Origin: JBFXCS01 sp050181915
Lineage (GTDB): Bacteria; Actinomycetota; Thermoleophilia; Miltoncostaeales; Miltoncostaeaceae
DNA length: 64,000 bases
Assembly: GCA_050181915.1 (NCBI GenBank)
Contig: JBFXCS010000001.1
Location: forward strand, 806,001 to 870,000
Direction of reading: 5' to 3'
Positions 1 through 7,800 of this stretch are shown piece after piece. How positions within the stretch are numbered: the stretch's first letter is position 1; each line of letters begins with the position of its first letter. The position numbers were made by a program, and so were the translations under genes. Under the pieces are notes generated by a model, which had not been told where the DNA came from, did not search any database, and was given only the letters and a program-made list of their open reading frames with translations.

Positions 1-73
1 CGGCGAGCACCGGCGTCGACCCCAGGTCGAGGGTGAGGCCGCGCGCCTCGATGCGCGGCGCGGGCTCAGACAT
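1..73 (-). CDS. 5' fragment of a gene cut by the window edge (possibly ABC-type ATPase)
   Basis: The left edge carries the first 24 codons of a reverse-strand gene whose ATG lies at 73-71 and overlaps the thiL stop codon by eight bases, so it is probably translated from the thiL message. The visible N-terminus reads MSEPAPRIEARGLTLDLG followed by STPVLA. That rhythm (short lead, G-L-T-x-x-L-G, then P-V-L) is like the first strand of an ABC transporter ATPase, but no Walker motif is inside the window, so the assignment is a guess from very little sequence. Confidence 0.45.
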   Translation of the reverse strand, partial: MSEPAPRIEARGLTLDLGSTPVLA

Positions 74-1049
74 CGTGCTCCCACCCGGGAGCGGGCAGGG
101 TCACCGCCGCGCCGTCGCCGTCCACCACCCTGGGGGCGCCGTCGCCCTCCTCCAGGGCCCCCACGACGGTGAGGTCGAGGGGGGCGAGCGCCGCGCGCAG
201 GGCGTCGAGGCGGCCCGGCGGGACGGCGGCCAGCAGCTCGTAGTCCTCGCCGCCGGTCGCCGCGAGGGCGCGCGGGTGGGCGCCCAGCGCGGCGGCGACC
301 GCGGCGACGCCCGGCGCCACCGGCAGCGCGTCGAGGTCGATCCGGGCCCGCAGGCCCGACGCCCGGGCCAGCCGTCCGGCGTCGAGCACCAGCCCGTCCG
401 AGACGTCCATCAGCGCCGTCGCCCCGCCGCGCGACAGCAGCATCCCGGCCTCGACGCGCGGCTCGGGTCGCAGGTGGGCCGCGCGCAGGGCGTCGGCCTG
501 CGGCACCCCGGCGGCCGCGTCGGGACGCTCGAGCAGGGCGAGGCCCGCGGCCGACGCCCCGAGGGCGCCGGTGACGCACAGCAGATCGCCGGGGCGGCCG
601 CCGGAGCGGGTGGCCGCCTCGCTCCCCGGCGCGAGCCGGCCGACGGCCGTGACGGCCAGCACCAGGGCCGGGGCGGCCGAGACGTCGCCGCCGGCGACGG
701 TGGCGCCGGCGCGGGCGGCCATGCCGTCGATGCCGTCGTAGAGCGCGTCGATGGAGGCGGAGTCCAGCCCGGGCGGGATGGCGAGGCCCACGATCAGGGC
801 CACCGGCCGCGCACCCATCGCCGCCAGGTCCGAGAGGTTCACGGCCGCGGCCTTGTGGCCCAGGTCCGCCATGCCGGTGGTGGAGCGGCGGAAGTGGACG
901 CCCTCGACCAGCAGGTCGCAGGTCACCACGGCGCGGTCGCCCACCGCCAGCACCGCCGCGTCGTCGCCGATGCCGAGCAGCGTGCCGGGCCGCCGCCCGG
1001 AGCGGCGATCGATGCGCTCGATGAGCGCGTTCTCCCGAATCTCCCCCAC
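66..1049 (-). CDS. thiL: Thiamine-monophosphate kinase
   Basis: Phosphorylates thiamine phosphate to thiamine pyrophosphate, the last step of cofactor synthesis, in the cytoplasm. The 327-aa product has the PurM/ThiL fold signatures: GIGDDAAV at about residues 26-33, VEGVHF near 49-54, the HKAxxxNLSD stretch at 65-74 and a later DVSDGL motif. An open frame continues upstream to 1160 but that part is the riboswitch; I chose the GTG at 1049 because the product then begins MGEIREN, the usual ThiL start, and length fits the family. The start codon sits directly after the 3' end of a TPP riboswitch. The stop overlaps the start of the next gene at the window edge, so the two are probably cotranscribed. 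Confidence 0.95.
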   Translation of the reverse strand: MGEIRENALIERIDRRSGRRPGTLLGIGDDAAVLAVGDRAVVTCDLLVEGVHFRRSTTGMADLGHKAAAVNLSDLAAMGARPVALIVGLAIPPGLDSASIDALYDGIDGMAARAGATVAGGDVSAAPALVLAVTAVGRLAPGSEAATRSGGRPGDLLCVTGALGASAAGLALLERPDAAAGVPQADALRAAHLRPEPRVEAGMLLSRGGATALMDVSDGLVLDAGRLARASGLRARIDLDALPVAPGVAAVAAALGAHPRALAATGGEDYELLAAVPPGRLDALRAALAPLDLTVVGALEEGDGAPRVVDGDGAAVTLPAPGWEHDV

Positions 1050-1146
1050 CGTCCCTTCGCTGGCATTACCCAGATCAGGTTCAAGGGTCGAGGCGGATGC
1101 GCCTCCTCTCAGCCGCCCCTCGGCGGCTCCCCTGGTTGCGGGGAGC
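1050..1146 (-). ncRNA. TPP riboswitch (THI element) controlling thiL
   Basis: Reading the minus strand, the conserved THI-box blocks occur in order: GGGGAGCC, then CTGAGA (1112-1107), then ACCTGATCTGG (1080-1070) followed directly by TAATGCCAGCG, and a closing GAAGGGA. These are the canonical TPP-binding core bases. The 3' strand of helix P1 contains the only purine-rich stretch near the thiL GTG, so ligand binding should hide the ribosome site; control is therefore probably translational (inference). A short hairpin-capable GCTCCCC/GGGGAGC repeat lies at the 5' end and may act as an alternative pairing partner. Confidence 0.95.
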
Positions 1147-1196
1147 GTAACACGGCGCACGAGACGCCCCTCGTCATCCGCAGGATGCAGGGCTTT

Positions 1197-1248
1197 AGAG
1201 CACCTAACAGGATGAGGCGCGCGGCCGCGTCATCCTGTTACGCGCTCT
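1197..1248. repeat. Palindromic repeat, copy 1
   Basis: Two 19-base arms (1197-1215 and 1230-1248) are inverted copies with 17 of 19 positions matching; the arms contain TAACAGGATGA / TCATCCTGTTA and end in AGAGC / GCTCT. The 14-base centre is pure G/C. The right arm recurs with one mismatch at 48769-48787 in another intergenic gap. It lies upstream of the thiL riboswitch and downstream of the serine hydrolase gene. It could be a small dispersed palindromic element, an operator or a terminator. Confidence 0.7.
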
Positions 1249-1256
1249 TCAGTGAG

Positions 1257-1299
1257 GCGTGGCCATTTGGTCGCAGACGCCGCGGCCAAATGGCCACGC
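1257..1299 (-). terminator. Strong hairpin after the serine hydrolase gene
   Basis: Perfect 14-base inverted repeat GCGTGGCCATTTGG (1257-1270) / CCAAATGGCCACGC (1286-1299) around a 15-base centre, 17 bases past the stop of the gene at 1317-2816. There is no U-tract on either strand, so function as a terminator is inferred from position and stem strength only. Confidence 0.55.
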
Positions 1300-1316
1300 T
1301 CCCGGGCGGCGCCCGA

Positions 1317-2816
1317 TCACATGCCCGCGGCGACGCCCGCCACCCGGGCGCCGAGGGCGGCCGCCCGGGAGCGGGCCATGCCCCCCGCCCGGTAGGTGAG
1401 GAGCACCGCGATGCGGGGACCGGAGGCCGTGTAGAGGATGGCGGCGGCGTGGCGCGCGTCGTCGAGCCACCCGTTCTTCTGGGCGATCGGCGTCCCCGGC
1501 GGCGCCCCGGCCGCCACCAGGCTCGCGTTGTCGCCGGCCTGCTCGGAGGCGAGCAGCCAGCCCAGGGCGAGCCGCGCCTCGGCGACGGTGAGCCCGGTGG
1601 CGGCGCGGGCGGCGGGGTCGCCGGCGGCCGACGCGTGGATCGCGAAGAGCACCCGGGCGAGGTCGCGGGCGGTCGTGACCCGCGACGAGACCCGCGGTGG
1701 AGCGGGGCCGGCGGGGGAGGAGGGCAGCAGCGGCTGCAGCTCGGTGCCCACGATGTAGCCGCCGGTGAAGGTGCTCGATGTCGCCCCCATCCGGGCGAGG
1801 GCCTCCTGGGCGGCGCGGGCGGAGGCGACCGGCCCGCCGGGCAGGCGGGCGAGCACGCGGTTCGCGGCCAGGTTCGACGACCACACCGTCATCGCCCGCA
1901 GGTCCTCGCGCAGCGTCGAGTCGCCCGGCCCCACCACGCCGAGCGCCGCGACCAGCAGGCCCAGCTTCACCGTCGAGGCGGCGGGGAAGGGGGCGTCCGC
2001 GTTCCAGCCCGCCGCCGTGCCGCCGCGGAGGTCCTGCACCCAGGCGGCCGCCGCCCCGGGGGCGGCGCGCCCCAGCTCCGCGAGGGCCGCCGCGGCTGCG
2101 GGGTCGCGACCGCGCCCCGGGGCCGCCGCCGCCGACCCGGCGGGCAGCAGCCTCACCCCGGCGGCCCGCGCCGTCGCGACCACCCGCCCGTCGCGCAGGT
2201 AGCGCAGCTCCAGGTCGTGGGCGCCGGGAGGCGCGTCGATGCGCGTCCGCACGCGCCCGCCGGCCACCTCCAGCGCGGCCGGCGCGCCGCCGTCGATCCG
2301 CAGCCGCGCCGCGCTCGCGCCGGCGGGGGCGCGGGCGACGAGCGCGCCGAAGCTCGCCTCACCGGACCCGGGCGACAGGGCGAGAACGGCGGGGGCGGCG
2401 GGCCGGGCGGAGCCCGTGCAGCCGCGCCGCAGGCGCCCCAGGCGGGACCGCCCGGCGTCGGCCAGCGCGCGGGCGCGCCGCTCGGCCGCCGGATCGAGGC
2501 GGTCGACGCCCTCGGCCTGGCGCACCCGGGCGCGGGCGAGGCGGCGCGCGCCGTCCAGCAGGGGGCGGCAGGCGGCGCCCACCGGCGCGGCGCGGCGCAC
2601 CGACTCCTCCATCCGCCGGGCGGCGTCGTACAACCGGTCGATCGACGACGGATCGGACGGCCGCGCCCGGGCGGCGGCCGCGTCGAGCGCCGGCAGGCGG
2701 GCCGACACCGCGGCGCGCAGGTCCGCGTCGCCGGTCGCCCCGGCGCCCGCCGGCAGGGCCGCCGCGGCCAGTGCCGCGGCGGCGAGGGCCGCGCCGATGC
2801 CGAAACGTCCGCCCAC
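1317..2816 (-). CDS. Secreted beta-lactamase-fold serine hydrolase
   Basis: 499-aa exported protein. The N-terminus is an alanine-rich signal peptide (about residues 1-28), followed by a roughly 220-residue Arg/Ala-rich, probably helical region with no family I recognise, then a class A beta-lactamase/D,D-peptidase fold. In that domain I see the active-site STVK (SxxK), an SSN triad in the place of SxN/SDN, and a KNG triad in the place of KTG. It may cleave beta-lactams or act on peptidoglycan; the altered triads and long N-terminal region argue against assuming resistance. The start is GTG at 2816. It runs toward thiL but a hairpin and about 170 bases separate them. Confidence 0.8.
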   Translation of the reverse strand: MGGRFGIGAALAAAALAAAALPAGAGATGDADLRAAVSARLPALDAAAARARPSDPSSIDRLYDAARRMEESVRRAAPVGAACRPLLDGARRLARARVRQAEGVDRLDPAAERRARALADAGRSRLGRLRRGCTGSARPAAPAVLALSPGSGEASFGALVARAPAGASAARLRIDGGAPAALEVAGGRVRTRIDAPPGAHDLELRYLRDGRVVATARAAGVRLLPAGSAAAAPGRGRDPAAAAALAELGRAAPGAAAAWVQDLRGGTAAGWNADAPFPAASTVKLGLLVAALGVVGPGDSTLREDLRAMTVWSSNLAANRVLARLPGGPVASARAAQEALARMGATSSTFTGGYIVGTELQPLLPSSPAGPAPPRVSSRVTTARDLARVLFAIHASAAGDPAARAATGLTVAEARLALGWLLASEQAGDNASLVAAGAPPGTPIAQKNGWLDDARHAAAILYTASGPRIAVLLTYRAGGMARSRAAALGARVAGVAAGM

Positions 2817-3018
2817 GCGGGCACTCTGCCACGAAAGCCGACGACCGACGGGTGCTCTACCATCCTGCCGGCAGCACTAACGGACCGCGGGATGACGAAG
2901 GGAGTGCGCGGCGGCTCGCCCCATCATCGACGCCGATCCGCGGGACGACACCGGCCGCCACCGGAAGCTGTCGCCGCCGCCCGTCCCCGCACCGCAGCCG
3001 CCCTCCTCGCGATCGCTC

Positions 3019-4566
3019 GTGCGGCGGCTCACCGGCGACCGGGCGCTCCTGGTCGTATGGGGGCTGATGGCCGTGTGGGCGGGGGTCTTCGCCTGGCTGT
3101 CGGTGCTGCGCTACCGCACCTTCTCCACGGGCCGGTTCGACCTCGGGAACATGGTCCAGGCCGTGTGGAGCACCTCCGAGGGCCGCCTGTTCCAGACGAC
3201 CGACGTCAGCGGCAAGGAGTTCAACCGGCTCGGCGCCCACGTCGATCCCATCCTGGCGCTCTTCACGCCGCTCTGGATGATGTGGTCGAGCCCCGAGGTG
3301 CTGCTCGTCGCCCAGGCCGTGATCGTCGCGACGGGGGCGCTGCCGGCCTTCTGGCTGGGCCGCAGGTGGCTGCGCGACGACCGGCTCGCCGTCGCCGCGG
3401 CGGCGGTCTACCTGCTGTACCCGGGCCTTCAGCACTCGGTGCTGTTCGACTTCCACCCGGTCACCCTGGCGGCGCCCCTGCTGCTGTTCTGCATCTGGGC
3501 CGCCGAGGAGGGCCGGTGGTGGACGCTCGGCGTCTGCGCCGCCCTCGCGGCGCTCTCGCAGGAGCAGGTGGGCGTGATGCTCGCCACGCTCGCCGTCTGG
3601 ATGGCGGTGCGCCACCCCGATCGGCGCCGGGCGGCCGCCGTGCTCGGCATCGGCGGCCTGCTGTGGGTGGCGATCGCGCTGCTGGTGATCATGCCCGCCT
3701 TCGCGATCGACCCCGGCGTCAACCCCCACGTCAGCCGCTACTCGTCGCTGGGGGACGGCCCGACCGACATCCTCATCACCTTCCTCACCCGGCCCTGGGA
3801 CGCCGTCGCGGTGCTGATCACCCCCGGCCGCGGCATCTACCTGCTGGCGCTGTTCCTGCCGCTGCTGCTGCTGCCCTTCGCCGCGCCGCTGCTCGCCGCG
3901 TGCGCCCTGCCGCAGCTGCTCATCAACCTCTTCGCCAGCAGCGGACCGGCCCAGTCGCTGCAGTACCACTACACCGCGGTGCTGGTGCCGTTCCTGGTGG
4001 CCGCCTCGATCCTGGGCCTCGCGAACCTGCGCGACCGCGGCGTGCCCAAGCGGGTCGCCGAGCGGCTGGCGCCGCTGATCGCCCGACCCGGGCTCACCGC
4101 GCTGCTGCTGGTCGGCACGCTGGTGCTGGCGGGCGCCCGCCAGGGCCCCCTGCCCGTCTGGAGCTGGCTGCCCATCGGATGGCAGGGCAGCCCGCTGCAC
4201 CAGTTCAGCCGCGACGATCAGACGCGGGCGCTCCAGCAGGCGGTCGGCATGATCCCGCCCGACGCGGTGGTGTCGGCGACCAACGCCCCGGCGTCCCACC
4301 TCTCGGCGCGGCGCGTCATCTACCTCTTCCCGAAGCGCAACACCAACTCCGACTTCATCGTGGTGGCGGACAACAGGCGCTACCGGGCGATCGCCCAGGA
4401 CCGGCCCACGCTGCGGCCCGCCAGCTATCGCGGCAGCCTGAACCAGCTCATCGGCAGCCCGTACTGGAAGCTGATCTACGACCGCGAGGGCGTGCTCCTG
4501 TTCCAGCGCCGCCGCCCGCCGGCGATCACCCCCACGCCGTCCACGCCCGTCGGCCGAGCGTCGTGA
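3019..4566 (+). CDS. DUF2079 family polytopic membrane protein
   Basis: 515-aa integral membrane protein with many hydrophobic helices from about residue 8 onward. The early motif FDLGNMVQAVW and the nearby GAHVDPILALFTPLW stretch are the hallmark of DUF2079 proteins, which resemble GT-C glycosyltransferases in layout; the acceptor or substrate is unknown. The C-terminal 150 residues are mostly soluble and would face outside. GTG at 3019 is the first usable start after an in-frame stop at 2893. The last 41 bases overlap the 3' end of the convergent propeller gene, so the two messages would be antisense to each other there. Confidence 0.85.
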   Translation: MRRLTGDRALLVVWGLMAVWAGVFAWLSVLRYRTFSTGRFDLGNMVQAVWSTSEGRLFQTTDVSGKEFNRLGAHVDPILALFTPLWMMWSSPEVLLVAQAVIVATGALPAFWLGRRWLRDDRLAVAAAAVYLLYPGLQHSVLFDFHPVTLAAPLLLFCIWAAEEGRWWTLGVCAALAALSQEQVGVMLATLAVWMAVRHPDRRRAAAVLGIGGLLWVAIALLVIMPAFAIDPGVNPHVSRYSSLGDGPTDILITFLTRPWDAVAVLITPGRGIYLLALFLPLLLLPFAAPLLAACALPQLLINLFASSGPAQSLQYHYTAVLVPFLVAASILGLANLRDRGVPKRVAERLAPLIARPGLTALLLVGTLVLAGARQGPLPVWSWLPIGWQGSPLHQFSRDDQTRALQQAVGMIPPDAVVSATNAPASHLSARRVIYLFPKRNTNSDFIVVADNRRYRAIAQDRPTLRPASYRGSLNQLIGSPYWKLIYDREGVLLFQRRRPPAITPTPSTPVGRAS

Positions 4567-6487
4567 GGTCGCCGGCGCGGATGCCGGCGTCCGAGATCGT
4601 GTAGAGCGTGTCGCCCACCACCACGGAGCGCAGCACCGGATCGCGCTCGTCCCCGGTCGACGGGTGGTCGATGCGGGCGATCGGCGCGACGCCGACGTCG
4701 CGGCCGACGCGCAGCCCGACGGCGCCCAGGAAGGAGTCGCCCGACTCGCCGTAGCGCTGGCCCGGCACCACCACGAGGCCGGTCTGCGGCCAGAAGAGGA
4801 AGGCGTGGTGGTCCTGCTCGGCCGACGACCAGTCGAGGTCGAGGGTGCGCGCCGCGAGGCGCCGCGGGTTCGCCGGATCGGTGACGTCGAACAGCGACAC
4901 CTGGGTGCCCAGGGTGCGGCCCTCCCCGGTCGCGGCCTGGCCCACGCCGATCAGCAGTCCATCGCCGGCCGGGTGCAGGTAGGACGAGAAGCCCGGGATC
5001 TTGAGCTCGCCGCGCACGACGGGCTTCGCCGGGTCGGAGAGATCGACCACGTAGAGCGGGTCGGTGCGGCGGAAGGTGACGACGTAGCCGAGGTCGCCGA
5101 GGAAGCGCACGGCGTAGATCCGCTCGCCCCGGCCCAGGCCCCCGGCGCGGCCCAGGCGCACCAGCCGCCCGTCGCGCTCGGTGAGGGTCGTGACGGCGCT
5201 CTCGCCGGGCTCGTCGTCGCCCGGGCTCCACCACGCCGGCTCCTCGGTGGTCGCGACCCGCAGCACGCCGTCCCGCTCGCTCATCGAGAACTGGTTGAGC
5301 ACGTAGCCGGCCACCACGCCGCTCGAGCGGTACTCGGTGCGGTCGGGGACCGAGGTGTCGAAGCGGTGGATGCGCGTGGCGCCGCGCGGCGGGGGAGCCG
5401 CGCCGTCGGCCGCGGCCGGGTCGATCCAGCGCGAGGTGGCGACGTAGAGGGAGGTGGGGGAGGCGTAGACCAGCTCGCCGTCGGCCATCACCGCGTCCGA
5501 GTCGAGCACCGAGAGCGTCTCGCCGACGCCCACCGTCACGACGGTCAGCATCCCGAATCCGGCGAACTCCGCCGGCCGGGCGACGTCGCGGCAGCCCACG
5601 GCCACGCGGCTCGCGGTGGACCGGCCACGGGGGTTGATGATCGCCAGGCGCGGCAGCCAGGCGCCGGCCGCCGATCGGCGGATCGCGCGCCGGTTCGCCT
5701 GCCGGGCGGCCCGCCGGTCGGCCGCCGCCGACGACGTGCTGTAGACGAGCGGCACCCGCGACGGGGCGCTCTGGGTGACGAGCCTGACGGTGGTGCCGGT
5801 CGCGCGGGCGCTCACCAGGTGGCCGTCCAGGGCCATCCGCGACAGCACCCGCACGTGGGAGGGGTCGGACACGTCCAGCTCGATCGCCACGGTGCGCACC
5901 TGCGCCGCCGGCATGGCGACGAAGGCCGCCGAGCGCGCGGCCGGCGTCCGCGGCGCCCACGAGGAGCGCTCGGGATCGGCGTCGCCCAGCGCCACCAGCC
6001 GGTCGCCCATCAGCAGCAGGCCGGTCAGGGTGGCCCCGTCCGGAGCGAAGGAGTCGAGCTCGCGCGCGACGCCGGTCGACACGTCGGCCACCCGCAGGCG
6101 GCCGCCGGCGATGGCGTACAGGGTGCGCCCGTCCGTCTCGACCAGGTCCGGCTCGTCGACGCCGGCCTCCTGCACGTTGGTGTCCGAGTAGTCGCTGCCC
6201 GCCACCGGTGCGGGAGCGGCCGCCCGGGGGGCGGCGGCGGAGGAGTCCTCGACGCCGCCGAGGCGCTCGCGCATCATGATCGGCGAGGCGTACCCGGTGA
6301 GGCCCCACGCCCAGGCCCGCGGCAGGGCCTTCGCCTGAACGTAGCCGGTGAAGCGCTCGCACGAGGCGAAGCGCGACAGGGGCGCCGGAGCGGCCTCCGC
6401 CGCCGGGACGCCGCCCGCCATCCCGCCGCCCATCGCCGCCGCGGCCATGAGGCCCGCCATCCCGCCACCGAGCGACCTGCGCACCAT
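4526..6487 (-). CDS. Secreted beta-propeller domain protein (PF09826-like)
   Basis: 653-aa exported protein. A short hydrophobic Ala/Gly-rich signal (about residues 1-32) is followed by a region with YSDTNVQEAGVDEPDLVETDG, here the key block S-x-T-N-x-Q-x-x-G-V-D-E-x-D-x-V-x-T-D-G, which marks the C-terminal beta-propeller family PF09826 found in archaea and Gram-positives. Repeated blades with V-x-D-L-S-D-P and D-V-T-D-P motifs follow to the C-terminus. The molecular role is unknown; extracellular binding or scaffolding is likely. A purine-rich ribosome site (AAGGGG) lies just upstream of the ATG at 6487. Convergent overlap with the DUF2079 gene. Confidence 0.85.
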   Translation of the reverse strand: MVRRSLGGGMAGLMAAAAMGGGMAGGVPAAEAAPAPLSRFASCERFTGYVQAKALPRAWAWGLTGYASPIMMRERLGGVEDSSAAAPRAAAPAPVAGSDYSDTNVQEAGVDEPDLVETDGRTLYAIAGGRLRVADVSTGVARELDSFAPDGATLTGLLLMGDRLVALGDADPERSSWAPRTPAARSAAFVAMPAAQVRTVAIELDVSDPSHVRVLSRMALDGHLVSARATGTTVRLVTQSAPSRVPLVYSTSSAAADRRAARQANRRAIRRSAAGAWLPRLAIINPRGRSTASRVAVGCRDVARPAEFAGFGMLTVVTVGVGETLSVLDSDAVMADGELVYASPTSLYVATSRWIDPAAADGAAPPPRGATRIHRFDTSVPDRTEYRSSGVVAGYVLNQFSMSERDGVLRVATTEEPAWWSPGDDEPGESAVTTLTERDGRLVRLGRAGGLGRGERIYAVRFLGDLGYVVTFRRTDPLYVVDLSDPAKPVVRGELKIPGFSSYLHPAGDGLLIGVGQAATGEGRTLGTQVSLFDVTDPANPRRLAARTLDLDWSSAEQDHHAFLFWPQTGLVVVPGQRYGESGDSFLGAVGLRVGRDVGVAPIARIDHPSTGDERDPVLRSVVVGDTLYTISDAGIRAGDLTTLGRRAWTAWG

Positions 6488-6553
6488 CGCGTCCCCCTTC
6501 CGATCCGGGCCCCGCGGCCCCTCACGGCATGTCCGCCGCCGGGGGCGCGATCG

Positions 6554-7717
6554 TCACGCCCGTGAGCCGGCGCCCTCCTCGTAGGCCCGCTGGGCCGCCT
6601 CGACGGCCTCCGTGCGCTGGCGCCCCGTGATCTCGTGACGGGCGCGGGCGACGGCGTTCGAGGAGTCGATGCCGGCCAGCGAGCCCTGGAAGCGGGGCGC
6701 CACATGCCGCGCGAGCAGCTCGTAGCTGCGGAGGGTCTTCTCGCGCGTCGCCCAGTCGTGGCCGGTGACCATCAGGCCGCCGAAGCCCCCCGACCGCTCG
6801 ACGAGCGCCTCGATGGCACGCACGGCGTCGTCGGGCGTGCCGATCACCCACGCGCCCGCCTCGACCATCTGGTCGACCACCCGGTCGCGCGGCCCCGGCA
6901 CCGGGCTGGGCCGGCCGGTGATGCCCTCGACGTAGTCGAAGATGTGGGCCCCGGCGCCCTCGCGCACGTCGTCGAGCGCCTCCCGGCGGGTCTCGGCCAG
7001 GTGCATCGGCATCGTGAGCCGCCAGTCCCGGCGCGAGACGGCGGTGCCCGCCTCGGCGGCGGCCTCCTCGGCGACCGCCCACTGGGCCCGCAGGTCGATC
7101 GGCCCGCGGGGGCCGCGGGCGACGGTGAGCGACAGCACGCCCGCGCCGTGGCGGCCGGCCAGCACCATCCCGGCGGGCGACTCCATGCTGGTGACGGCGA
7201 TCGGCGGATACGGGTCCTGGTAGGGGCGCAGCTGCAGCACGGCGTCGGTGAGCGAGAACCACTCGCACTCGTGGCTGACGGGCTCGGGGTCGGTGAACAG
7301 GCGCACGATGGCGTCGAGGGCCTCGGCCATCCGCGGCCGCAGCAGCTCGGGCGCGATGCCCAGCATCCGCGCGTCCGTCAGGTGCCCGCCGGGGCCGACG
7401 CCGAAGTCGATGCGCCCGCGGGTGAGGTGGTCGAGCAGCACGATGCGGTCGGCCACCATGAGCGGGTGGTGGTAGGGCAGGCTCACGACGCCGGTCCCCA
7501 GCCGGATGTGGCGCGTGCGCTCGGCGGCCACCGCCAGGAAGATCTCCGGCGATGCGATCGTCTCCCAGCCGGTGCTGTGGTGCTCGCCGACCCACGCCTC
7601 GTCGTAGCCGAGGGCGTCGAGGCGCTGGATCAGCTCCAGGTCGCGCTCGAGCGCGAGCGTCGGGTTGTCGCCGGGACGGTGGTACGGCGCCAGGAAGATG
7701 CCGAAGCGCATCCGCAC
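6554..7717 (-). CDS. LLM-class flavin-dependent oxidoreductase
   Basis: 387-aa luciferase-like monooxygenase family protein (TIM barrel using reduced FMN or F420). The N-terminus MRFGIFLAPYHRPGDNP, the DEAWVGEHH segment (about residues 39-47), GTGVVSLPYHHP and RIDFGVGPGG are family signatures; the substrate cannot be read from sequence. I chose the GTG at 7717 because a -10 box TAGACT (7729-7724) lies exactly six bases upstream, giving a leaderless start; the ATG two codons later is the alternative. It is a single gene between the propeller gene and a divergent secreted-protein gene. Confidence 0.9.
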   Translation of the reverse strand: MRMRFGIFLAPYHRPGDNPTLALERDLELIQRLDALGYDEAWVGEHHSTGWETIASPEIFLAVAAERTRHIRLGTGVVSLPYHHPLMVADRIVLLDHLTRGRIDFGVGPGGHLTDARMLGIAPELLRPRMAEALDAIVRLFTDPEPVSHECEWFSLTDAVLQLRPYQDPYPPIAVTSMESPAGMVLAGRHGAGVLSLTVARGPRGPIDLRAQWAVAEEAAAEAGTAVSRRDWRLTMPMHLAETRREALDDVREGAGAHIFDYVEGITGRPSPVPGPRDRVVDQMVEAGAWVIGTPDDAVRAIEALVERSGGFGGLMVTGHDWATREKTLRSYELLARHVAPRFQGSLAGIDSSNAVARARHEITGRQRTEAVEAAQRAYEEGAGSRA

Positions 7718-7800
7718 GCAGGCAGTCTATGCGCCCGCCCCGCCGGCCTGGCCGTCCGGGGGGCTGGCCCGCCGGGCCCCGAGCCCCCATACTGGCCGCC

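Noticed and set aside
33..4604. A 1523-codon plus-strand open frame
   Set aside because: It runs antisense through thiL and the serine hydrolase and out of frame through the DUF2079 gene; its product is low-complexity Arg/Gly/Ala. Stop codons are rare in this GC-rich DNA.
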